5,279 nt of DNA from Betaproteobacteria bacterium (lineage in GTDB: Bacteria > Pseudomonadota > Gammaproteobacteria > Burkholderiales > SG8-41), in contig JAOTVX010000074.1 in assembly GCA_029863175.1 (NCBI GenBank), forward strand, positions 1-5,279. Reading direction: 5' to 3'. Below are positions 1 through 5,201 of the stretch, piece by piece. Each line of letters starts with the position of its first letter. Position 1 is the first letter of the stretch. The notes under the pieces were generated by a model. That model was not told the origin of the DNA, did not search any database, and saw only the letters and a program-made list of their open reading frames with translations. A program made the translations under genes and the position numbers.

Positions 1-19
1 TGCGTTCTGCTTTCACCCT

Positions 20-37
20 GGATGAAGCGTTTCATCC
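20..37. repeat. Short perfect inverted repeat (7-bp arms)
   Basis: GGATGAA (20-26) and TTCATCC (31-37) are perfectly complementary around a 4-base loop. The repeat lies downstream of the whole minus-strand gene cluster, directly beside the larger hairpin at 39-82. No T-run follows on either strand, so it is not a standard intrinsic terminator. Its role is unknown. Confidence 0.45.
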
Positions 38-38
38 T

Positions 39-82
39 GCCCCCCTCGATCATTAATGCCTATTGCATAGATCGAGTGGGGC
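39..82. repeat. Strong imperfect hairpin downstream of the gene cluster
   Basis: Bases 39-51 pair with 70-82 at 12 of 13 positions. The arms are GCCCC, one mismatched C, then CTCGATC, against GATCGAG, T, GGGGC. A nested 4-bp ATGC/GCAT stem (56-59 with 65-68 region) sits inside. It lies about 140 bases past the cupin stop codon, where a transcript end or 3'-protecting stem could be expected. There is no clear U-tract on the minus-strand transcript, so calling it a terminator would be a guess. It could equally be the end of an old inserted element. Confidence 0.5.
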
Positions 83-93
83 CCTACAAGTTC

Positions 94-165
94 ACGTTTT
101 TACACACTCTGGGCCGAAAGCCGACCTCCGCGAACGTCCGCTATCGACCCAAAGCAGACGTTCAA
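94..165. repeat. Interspersed palindromic repeat, copy A
   Basis: The core GGCCGAAAGC...GAACGTCCGCTATCGACCCAAAGC (in parts at 112-121 and 132-155) matches copy B at 614-665 in the same orientation. Its arms (112-124 and 137-149) are imperfectly self-complementary. The left portion, 94-115, matches the reverse complement of copy C (5180-5201) at 20 of 22 bases. This is therefore a composite of two motifs that recur in the window. It looks like a non-coding, REP/MITE-like element. Weak plus-strand open frames cross it, but nothing suggests they are genes. Confidence 0.6.
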
Positions 166-222
166 CGTTTGACATTAGCGGAAAGGGCGCGCAGCTGGTC
201 GGCTGTCCGTTCGATGGCCGGG

Positions 223-600
223 TTAGGCCTCACTATGCCAAACAAATTTCTTTCGCGAGCGATCAAAGAACGGCGCATAGATCGAAAGCGCGGCGTACTT
301 GGGTGTTAACGTCCGTACCCGGCCATGCAGCGTATTTTGCGGTATGAAAACCATATCTCCCGGTCCGACTCGCTTGGACTCTTTGCCGACCTGGAACTCT
401 GCTTCGCCTTCGAGAACGATGATGATTTCATCGTGCCCGGGCTGCGTGTGGAGAGCGCTCCCGCCTTCCATGCCCATGGCAATGTTTGCCGTCAAGTGAG
501 CACCATCGCAAATAAACATGCGCTTAACGGGCTCATTCGCTGTGCTAGGGGCGATCGCCAGAGACTTCAGCAATTCGGAGAAGTTTATAAAATTACCCAT
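223..600 (-). CDS. Small single-domain cupin protein
   Basis: This 125-residue protein has one cupin beta-barrel domain covering most of its length. Cupin motif 1 is seen at about residues 47-66: G47, H51, Q53, H56, E58 and the V-L-E-G turn at 62-65. Motif 2 is at 79-92: G79-P-G-D, F-I-P87 and H92. Likely metal ligands are H51, E58 and H92, with Q53 where the classical H-x-H has its second histidine and H56 as a possible substitute. The start ATG is preceded by GGAG with an 8-base spacer. No signal peptide is visible, so it is probably cytoplasmic. It is the last gene of the minus-strand cluster, 89 bases after the selenoprotein stop, and is separated from it by a palindromic repeat. Small cupins may be enzymes (dioxygenase, isomerase, lyase) or ligand-binding domains, and the sequence does not say which. 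Cotranscription is inferred from strand and spacing. Confidence 0.85.
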   Translation of the reverse strand: MGNFINFSELLKSLAIAPSTANEPVKRMFICDGAHLTANIAMGMEGGSALHTQPGHDEIIIVLEGEAEFQVGKESKRVGPGDMVFIPQNTLHGRVRTLTPKYAALSIYAPFFDRSRKKFVWHSEA

Positions 601-613
601 GTCTTCTACTCCT

Positions 614-665
614 ATTGGCCGAAAGCGGAACTATGGGAACGTCCGCTTTCGACCCAAAGCGGTCA
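614..665. repeat. Interspersed palindromic repeat, copy B
   Basis: Arms 617-629 (GGCCGAAAGCGGA) and 642-654 (TCCGCTTTCGACC) form a 13-bp stem with one G-T pair and a 12-base loop. The repeat is continued by CCAAAGCGG. It sits in the 89-base gap between the selenoprotein gene and the cupin gene, and ends just upstream of the cupin ribosome binding site. In the transcript it would form a stable stem-loop that could separate the expression of the two genes. Copy A is a direct repeat of it on the other side of the cupin. Confidence 0.75.
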
Positions 666-689
666 AGTTTGAGCGCCCGGAGCTCCGCG

Positions 690-1220
690 TCAGCCCATGA
701 GCTGGTTTGCCACCGCGTCGACGATGGGCAGGGTGAGCGTGTGCATCTCCTCTGGCGTGAGGCTGCTGACCGGGTGGGGCAGCACGACATAGGGATGACC
801 CTCCATACCCTTGCCGCGGAACTGAAAATCGGCCGTCTTCCTGAAGGCTTCCGTGATGATGACGGTGGCGGGGATGCCCCGTTTTTCGAACTCTACCGTG
901 TCGTGCACACTGCACAACGTGCAGGAGCCTCATCCACCGAGGGCCGCGATGGCGATATCCACCTCACCGGCCATTTCGTCCAGCAACGCGTCGGGCGCTA
1001 GCTTGGAGTGGTGCTCCTTGTGGCGCACCACCACGCGCGCCACGCCGTAGCGTTCGCGCAGGGCGTCTGCCAGGGTGCGCAGGATCACGTCCGCCTGTTC
1101 CTTGCGGTTGTCGAGCAACCCCAGCACTTTACCGGCGAGGTCGGCGGGGCGCGCAGCAGAATTGACCGGATTGCCGCTTCTGGGCTCGGTCGGATCGATG
1201 AATTGCAGTCCGTTTGCCAT
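690..1220 (-). CDS. UGSC-family selenoprotein, copy 1 (in-frame UGA = Sec97)
   Basis: The reading frame is continuous for 176 residues if the TGA at 930-932 is read as selenocysteine 97. Residues 97-103 are then U-G-S-C-T-L-C, a U-x-x-C redox motif with a third thiol. They are followed by H106-D107, E112 and G115-I-P, then a conserved M-E-G-H-P-Y segment near 140. The ATG is preceded by AAAGGAG with a 7-base spacer, and the gene begins 17 bases after the family X stop, so the two are probably cotranscribed. The protein matches copy 2 without gaps, with about 126 of 176 residues identical by hand count, and homology continues equally on both sides of the TGA. I associate this motif and length with the family named 'UGSC family (seleno)protein'. 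Its reaction is unknown. No signal peptide or membrane segment is seen. The true stop is also a TGA (690-692), which lies near no comparable hairpin. A cysteine-free pseudogene is the alternative reading, but the two matching copies make it unlikely. Confidence 0.93.
900..918 (-). promoter_or_regulatory. Putative bacterial SECIS hairpin of UGSC copy 1
   Basis: On the minus strand, GUUGUGCA and UGCACGAC form an 8-bp stem with one G-U pair closed by a GUG loop (908-910). The loop starts 19 bases after the UGA and has G in first position. Both match the known bacterial SECIS pattern of an apical loop roughly 16-37 bases from the UGA with G among its first two bases. A mutually exclusive stem, CUGCAC-GUU-GUGCAG (910-924), also exists but puts its loop only 11 bases from the UGA. 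The fold was made by eye. Confidence 0.7.
930..932 (-). other. Selenocysteine-encoding UGA codon (Sec97), copy 1
   Basis: The TGA lies in frame between coding regions that are homologous in both halves to copy 2. The next codons are GGC TCC TGC, giving U-G-S-C. The two halves share the same frame with no base gained or lost, so this is not a frameshift. A conventional reading would end the protein after A-A-L-G-G and lose the catalytic-looking half. Confidence 0.92.
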
Positions 1221-1237
1221 GAGAACTCTCCTTTCTC

Positions 1238-2260
1238 CTAGACCTCGTAGATGCCGTGCACGGAGCGGCTCACGCCTGCCCACCCGTGGCAGATCGCGGT
1301 GCAGGGTCCCCAGCCTCCGGCCACGATGAGGTGGAGATCCTGCGGGTTCTTGATCGCCGGGATAAAACACTCGTCGTCGTCGGGATCCACCTTGATCGGT
1401 AGCGCCAGCGCCCGCTCGCGCCGCCAGTTCCCGCCGCCCTTCAAGTCGCGAACCTTGCGCCCGGCGAGCTCGCACAGCCGGCGGTGCACGTCGGCTCGCG
1501 CCATGCCCGCCCGCACGCAGAGCGTGGCGTGCTCAGGGCTCATCGCCACCACCATGTTGGCCCGGGTATGCATGTTCCAGGAACCCATCGCGCTCATCGA
1601 GTCGGCGATGCCGGTCAGCAGCCGCTGCGGATCGCGGTTCGTGTCGTCGAAGGTAAGGCGCGGGCTTTCCACCATCGCGCACGTGATGACGTCGTCCTCG
1701 AGCGAATATCCGCGCGACACCGAGAGGCTTTCCCACGGGCTGTGTTCTGAGTTCTCCGTGACGCATGCGGTGTAGCGCAGAGGTGTGGCGAAGATCGTGG
1801 CCGAACCCGCTCCCGGCATGGCCCCGCCGAGGTTGAACAACATCAGCCGGATGGCGCGCCCGATTGAGGCGTTAGCGCGGAAACCCGGCCCGAAGCAGCC
1901 GTTACCCCCATGCAGGCCGATCTTCCGGGCGTATGGTCCGTTGACGATCATCAGCGGCGCGACCCCGTGCATTGTGCCCTGCACTCCGTTCAGGTTGAAT
2001 TCATCACGCAGGACGAGCGCAATGCCACCCAGCACAACCGGGAGGTACTCCGGCTTACAGCCTGCCATCAGCGCGTGGATCGCGACCGAGCGCACGGTCG
2101 CCCTGCCTCTCACCGGCGGAACGGTGCCGATTAATTCATCCGGACTGCGGCACGTGCCGGACAGCATGCGCACAAGACGTGCCTCGGTCGGGGTGACGAC
2201 GGGCAGCCCGTCGGACCAGTCCTTTTCGAGGAAGAACTCAAATTCGTCTACAGCGTCCAT
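1238..2260 (-). CDS. Conserved Cys-rich partner protein of UGSC selenoprotein (family X), copy 1
   Basis: This 340-residue protein has no signal peptide or clear membrane segment. I recognise it as a conserved type but cannot name its function. The N-terminus carries D-E-F-E-F-F followed by W-S-D-G-L-P-V-V-T-P-T-E (15-26). Then come M-A-G-C-K-P-E-Y-L-P (65-74), N-G-P-Y (107-110), G-C-F-G-P-G-F-R-A-N (121-130), Y-T-A-C, V-I-T-C-A-M and C-H-G-W near the end. Six cysteines (68, 122, 166, 194, 248, 324) are shared with the paralogue at 2931-3968; about two thirds of all residues are identical by eye. It ends 17 bases before UGSC copy 1, so the two are probably translated from one message and may form a complex (inference). 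The ATG has only a weak AAGGG close to it, so initiation may be inefficient or coupled. No other in-frame start nearby is better. Confidence 0.9.
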   Translation of the reverse strand: MDAVDEFEFFLEKDWSDGLPVVTPTEARLVRMLSGTCRSPDELIGTVPPVRGRATVRSVAIHALMAGCKPEYLPVVLGGIALVLRDEFNLNGVQGTMHGVAPLMIVNGPYARKIGLHGGNGCFGPGFRANASIGRAIRLMLFNLGGAMPGAGSATIFATPLRYTACVTENSEHSPWESLSVSRGYSLEDDVITCAMVESPRLTFDDTNRDPQRLLTGIADSMSAMGSWNMHTRANMVVAMSPEHATLCVRAGMARADVHRRLCELAGRKVRDLKGGGNWRRERALALPIKVDPDDDECFIPAIKNPQDLHLIVAGGWGPCTAICHGWAGVSRSVHGIYEV

Positions 2261-2381
2261 GCCCTTGTGCCGTGAAGTCGTAATCGGTGTTTGTCGCGGC
2301 TCAAGCGGGAAAATGGCAATGGCCCGCCCAGGCGCGATGATCGCAAGGTTTTGAACGGCATCTTATAGATCAGCTTTTGCG
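2261..2381. other. Intergenic gap between the two X-UGSC cassettes
   Basis: This 121-base stretch separates UGSC copy 2 from family X copy 1. Other gaps in the cluster are 8-18 bases, apart from the one before the cupin. I see no gene here. On the minus strand there is a TATAAG hexamer (2362-2367) that could be a -10 element, but no matching -35. A 5-bp GCGGG/CCCGC stem with a 13-base loop (2305-2327) lacks a T-run. The second cassette may therefore be read from the same transcript or from a weak internal promoter. Confidence 0.5.
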
Positions 2382-2912
2382 TTAGCCCGTGAGTTGGCGC
2401 ACCAGTTGATCCACATAGCGCAGCGCGAGCCCGCGCATTTCCTTGGGCTTGAGGTTGCTGACCGGGTGCGGCAGCTCGATATAGGGATGCCCCTCCATCC
2501 CTTTGCTGCGGAATTGCCATGCGGCCGCCCGCCTGAAATTCTCAGTGATGATGACCGTGGCAGGGATCCCCCGTTTTTCGAAGTCTACCGTGTCGTGCAC
2601 ACTGCACAACGTGCAGGACCCTCATCCACCGAGGGCGGCAACCGCAACCTGCACCTCCCTCGCCATTTCATCCATCAGTTCATCGGTCGCGGGTTTGGAC
2701 CAGGCTTCCTTGCGGCGCATGACGACCCGAGCAACTCCGTGGCGTTCGCGAAGGGCATCAGCCACGGTCTCGAGAATGATGTCGGCCTGTTCCTTGGTGT
2801 TGTCCAGCAGCCCCAACACCTTGCCGGCGAGGTCTATGGGGCGGGCCGCCAGCGCGACCTTCGCCTTGCTGCGACCCGCAGTCGGATTGATAAACGGGAG
2901 GTCATTCGCCAT
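2382..2912 (-). CDS. UGSC-family selenoprotein, copy 2 (in-frame UGA = Sec97)
   Basis: This is a 176-residue protein when the TGA at 2622-2624 is read as selenocysteine 97, exactly the same length and Sec position as copy 1. The motif is again U-G-S-C-T-L-C, followed by H-D and E-K-R-G-I-P. I chose the ATG at 2912 because AAAGGAG lies 6 bases upstream of it; a TTG one codon earlier is too close to that site. The start is 18 bases after the stop of family X copy 2. The stop is TAA, unlike the TGA of copy 1. Differences from copy 1 are concentrated at residues 9-21 and in the last 30, where the sequence is more basic (for example R-Y-V-D-Q-L-V-R-Q-L). This could reflect a different partner or substrate. 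The family's reaction is not known to me. Confidence 0.93.
2592..2610 (-). promoter_or_regulatory. Putative bacterial SECIS hairpin of UGSC copy 2
   Basis: The 19 bases are identical to the copy 1 hairpin: an 8-bp stem with a GUG loop at 2600-2602, 19 bases after the UGA. Around both hairpins, 65 of 67 bases are the same (878-944 against 2570-2636), although the genes have diverged elsewhere, including at third codon positions. That pattern fits selection on RNA structure as well as on protein. Confidence 0.7.
2622..2624 (-). other. Selenocysteine-encoding UGA codon (Sec97), copy 2
   Basis: The TGA sits between A-A-L-G-G and G-S-C-T-L-C codons, in the same place as in copy 1. Two independent paralogues would not be expected to gain the same nonsense codon while keeping both halves open and conserved, so recoding is the best reading. 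Confidence 0.92.
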
Positions 2913-2930
2913 CAAGATCTCCTTTGTCAG

Positions 2931-3968
2931 TCAAACGTCATAAGTGCCATGCACCACGAGGCTGCCGCCGCCCCAGCCGTGGCACACTGCGCTAATCGGC
3001 CCGATGCCTCCCGCCACTACGAGCTGGAGATCCCGCGGGTCCTTGATCCCGGGCACGAAGTGCTCCTCGTCATTCATGTCAACGTTGATCTTCTGCGCCC
3101 GCTCGGGCCGCCAGACGCCACCCGTTTTTAGCTCGCGCACCTTGCGCCCGGCCATCTCGGACAGTCTCCGGTGAACATCAACGCGGCTCATGCCAGCCTT
3201 GGCGCAGATCGTCGCGTGAAGCGGGCCCATGACCACCACCATGGGGCAACGCGGGACGAGCACGTTCAATGAGCCAATTGTGCTCATCGAGTCAGCGATC
3301 CCGGTGAGCAGCGGCTCGGGCTCCCGGCTGGCGTCGTCGAAGCAGAATTTGGGAGGGTCGACCATTGCGCAAGTGATCACGTTATCGTCGGGCGAGTAGC
3401 CTCGCGACACCGCAAGGCTTTCCCACGGGCTTTGCTCCATGTTCTCCGCAAGGCAGGCCGTGTAGCGCAAAGGCGACGAGAAAACGGTGGAGGAGCCCAG
3501 TTCCGTGATACCGCCGCCGAGATTGAGCAACATCAAGCGGATCGCGCGGCCGATCGAGGCGTTGGCGCGGAACCCAGGACCAAAGCAGCCCCTGCCGCCG
3601 TGCAACCCGATCTTCGACGCGTACGGACCGTTGACGATCATGAGCGGCGCGGCGCTGCCCATGGTGCCCTGCACGGCGTTCAGGTTCAGTTCTTCCCGTA
3701 GCATGAGCTTGATGCCGCCGAGCACCACGGGAAGGTATTCCGGCTTGCATCCGGCCATCAAGGCATGTATCGCGGCGTCGCGCACGGTGGCCGTTTCCAT
3801 CGCCGGCGGAATGCGGCCGATCACCTCCTGCGGATCGCGGCGTGTGCCCTGAAGCATGCGCTGCACACGCTCCTCGGTCGGGGTGACCACGGGCAGGCCG
3901 TCCGACCACTCCTGCTCGAGAAAGAACTCGAATTCATCCACCGCGACAGCCAATGCGGTTTCGCCCAA
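2931..3968 (-). CDS. Conserved Cys-rich partner protein of UGSC selenoprotein (family X), copy 2
   Basis: This is a paralogue of the protein at 1238-2260, 345 residues long from the chosen start. It keeps the same blocks: W-S-D-G-L-P-V-V-T-P-T-E, M-A-G-C-K-P-E-Y-L-P, G-C-F-G-P-G-F-R-A-N, Y-T-A-C, V-I-T-C-A-M and C-H-G-W. The six shared cysteines are present. The frame is open further upstream and would overlap the receptor gene, but no ATG exists there that fits the paralogue. I prefer the TTG at 3968, which has GAGG (3975-3978) with a 6-base spacer. A second TTG five codons later and a GTG are alternatives. The start lies 8 bases after the receptor stop and its ribosome site overlaps that stop, suggesting translational coupling. 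It is likely cytoplasmic, with unknown function, and probably works with UGSC copy 2, which follows 18 bases downstream. Confidence 0.9.
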   Translation of the reverse strand: MGETALAVAVDEFEFFLEQEWSDGLPVVTPTEERVQRMLQGTRRDPQEVIGRIPPAMETATVRDAAIHALMAGCKPEYLPVVLGGIKLMLREELNLNAVQGTMGSAAPLMIVNGPYASKIGLHGGRGCFGPGFRANASIGRAIRLMLLNLGGGITELGSSTVFSSPLRYTACLAENMEQSPWESLAVSRGYSPDDNVITCAMVDPPKFCFDDASREPEPLLTGIADSMSTIGSLNVLVPRCPMVVVMGPLHATICAKAGMSRVDVHRRLSEMAGRKVRELKTGGVWRPERAQKINVDMNDEEHFVPGIKDPRDLQLVVAGGIGPISAVCHGWGGGSLVVHGTYDV

Positions 3969-3974
3969 AATGTA

Positions 3975-3978
3975 CCTC
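3975..3978 (-). promoter_or_regulatory. Ribosome binding site deciding the TTG start of family X copy 2
   Basis: GAGG on the minus strand overlaps the TGA stop of the receptor gene (3977-3979) and precedes TTG 3968 by 6 bases. It supports a start that the longest open frame (from 4022) would miss. Confidence 0.5.
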
Positions 3979-4954
3979 AGTTTATTTTCTTCACGCCGCT
4001 GTCTCTGATCACCTTGGCCCACTTGGCGATCTGGGCGCGCAGGAATGCGGCGAATTCCTCCGGTGAGCTCGCGACGACCTCATTTCCGGTCTTGGCGAGC
4101 TTCTCCTTCACGTCCGGGCTGTTCAGCGCGCGCTTCACCCCCGCGTTCAGGCGGCGCACGATGTCCACCGGCGTGCCGGCCGGCGCATACAAGCCGTACC
4201 AACCCGTCACGTTGAAGCCCGGAACGCCCGACTCGGCGATGGTTGGCACGTTCGGAAATCGCGCGAAGCGTTTCGGCCCGGTGACCGCGATGGCACGCAC
4301 CCGGCCCGAGCTCACCGGACCCACCAGCGAGGCGGTGCTACCGAAGACGAAGTCGATCTCGCCGGTCATGAGCGCGATCCTCGAGGCGCCCGAGCCCTTG
4401 AATGGCACGTGCACCCAACGGAACCCCGCCGTCAATTGAAGGAACTGGCCCGAAAGATGATTGATGCCGCCAGTGCCCGAGGAGCCGTAATTGAGTTGGC
4501 CGGGCCGGGCCTTCGCGAACGCGATGAGCTCCTTGACGGTCTTTATCGGCACGGACGGATGGCTCGCGAGCATGAATTGTCCCGACGTAAGCTGCGAGAT
4601 GAGGGCAAAGTCCTTCAAGGGATCGTAGGGCAGTTTCGATCGCATACTGGGATGGATCGACATTTCCGGTGCTGAAATCAGCAATGTGTAGCCATCGGGC
4701 GCCGCGCGCGCCACGAAGCTTGCGCCGATGGTAGCGGCAGCGCCCGGCCGATTCTCGACCACGAATCTGCCGCCCATCTGCGAGCTCAGTTTCTGCGCGA
4801 GCAGGCGCCCCACGATGTCGGTCCCGCCGCCCGGCGAGAACGGCGCGACGATCCGCACCGTGCGCTCGGGCCAGGTTTGCGCTATGGCGGGCGCTGCGAG
4901 CGCGCATGCGACTAGAATGACAAGGGCGTGCCGGATTCCTTGTTGCCGATTCAT
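3977..4954 (-). CDS. TTT-type (Bug/TctC family) periplasmic solute-binding receptor
   Basis: This 325-residue protein is the secreted substrate receptor of tripartite tricarboxylate transporter systems. These receptors generally bind small carboxylated compounds in the periplasm. Residues 1-25 are a signal peptide: basic N-R-Q-Q-G-I-R-H, a hydrophobic stretch, then A-P-A-I-A cleaved before Q26. The mature protein starts with W-P-E-R-T-V-R-I-V, followed by P-G-G-G-T-D-I-V-G-R (41-50), P-D-G-Y-T-L-L (86-92), Y-G-S-S-G-T-G-G-I-N-H-L (156-167) and V-P-F-K-G-S (183-188). It also has V-P-T-I-A-E-S-G-V-P-G-F (236-247) and G-L-Y-A-P-A-G-T-P (254-262). All are usual for the family, as is the length. 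The ATG at 4954 is favoured over one ten codons upstream because GGAGGAG (4958-4964) precedes it. No TctA/TctB membrane genes are in the window, so this is an orphan receptor here. It is first in the cluster. Its exact ligand is not predictable. Confidence 0.96.
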   Translation of the reverse strand: MNRQQGIRHALVILVACALAAPAIAQTWPERTVRIVAPFSPGGGTDIVGRLLAQKLSSQMGGRFVVENRPGAAATIGASFVARAAPDGYTLLISAPEMSIHPSMRSKLPYDPLKDFALISQLTSGQFMLASHPSVPIKTVKELIAFAKARPGQLNYGSSGTGGINHLSGQFLQLTAGFRWVHVPFKGSGASRIALMTGEIDFVFGSTASLVGPVSSGRVRAIAVTGPKRFARFPNVPTIAESGVPGFNVTGWYGLYAPAGTPVDIVRRLNAGVKRALNSPDVKEKLAKTGNEVVASSPEEFAAFLRAQIAKWAKVIRDSGVKKIN

Positions 4955-5054
4955 GTTCTCCTCCATTGGTAATCGTCGGGGCACGGTCTGCGACGACTCA
5001 CCCGCCCCAACAGCCCGAAACCAGCGACCACCATGGCGTAGATTTCAGGTGACT

Positions 5055-5068
5055 TATTCAAATGAATA
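5055..5068. promoter_or_regulatory. Perfect palindrome, possible operator
   Basis: TATTCA and TGAATA flank an AA spacer, giving a perfect 6-bp dyad about 100 bases upstream of the receptor start. Its position in the AT-rich part of the upstream region would suit a repressor or activator site. I do not recognise the regulator. Confidence 0.3.
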
Positions 5069-5143
5069 TCCGCCTATTCCTCATCTTTGCAAATAGGACA
5101 GTCATTTATTGGGAGCGGGATAACACCCTTTTTCGCGGACTTA

Positions 5144-5157
5144 TTGATCTATCTCAA
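5144..5157 (-). promoter_or_regulatory. FNR/Anr-like box
   Basis: On the minus strand the 14 bases read TTGAG-ATAG-ATCAA, against the FNR consensus TTGAT-N4-ATCAA: 9 of 10 conserved positions match. The site is about 190 bases upstream of the receptor start. A class II arrangement would need a -10 element near 5116-5121, where the sequence is ATCCCG, so the promoter context is not supportive. The box may be fortuitous. If real, it would link the selenoprotein operon to low oxygen. Confidence 0.3.
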
Positions 5158-5162
5158 ACAAT

Positions 5163-5201
5163 GCCGAACGTCCGCTATTGGCCCAGACTGTGTCAAAACG
5201 T
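5163..5201. repeat. Interspersed repeat, copy C
   Basis: The left part (5163-5176) carries GCCGAACGTCCGCT, the core shared with copies A and B. The right part (5180-5201) is the reverse complement of 94-115 in copy A at 20 of 22 positions. It is thus a rearranged version of the same repeat family, and lies just upstream of the FNR-like box. Confidence 0.55.

Noticed and set aside
22..309. Plus-strand open frames at the left end
   Set aside because: They cross repeat copy A and the antisense of the cupin, look Arg-rich and random, and have no supported ribosome site.
690..917. A separate 75-residue gene starting at TTG 917
   Set aside because: It is the C-terminal part of the UGSC protein after the recoded TGA. 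It has no ribosome site and begins inside the conserved U-G-S-C-T-L-C motif.
930..1475. Extension of UGSC copy 1 upstream to 1475
   Set aside because: The extra 85 residues are Arg-rich, overlap the end of family X copy 1 in another frame and have no counterpart in copy 2. The ATG at 1220 has a good ribosome site.
2305..2327. Possible terminator between the two cassettes
   Set aside because: Only a 5-bp stem with a 13-base loop and no T-run.
2382..2609. A separate 75-residue gene starting at TTG 2609, or a nonsense-mutated pseudogene
   Set aside because: It has the same structure as copy 1, with an identical TGA position and hairpin. Two matching nonsense mutations with both halves conserved are much less likely than selenocysteine.
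2394..3131. Long plus-strand open frame (245 residues)
   Set aside because: It is antisense to the well-supported UGSC copy 2 and family X copy 2 genes. It is a high-GC shadow frame with no recognisable protein features.
5120..5157. Sigma-70 promoter using TTGAGA (5152-5157) and TGTTAT (5120-5125)
   Set aside because: The spacer would be 26 bases, far from the usual 16-18.
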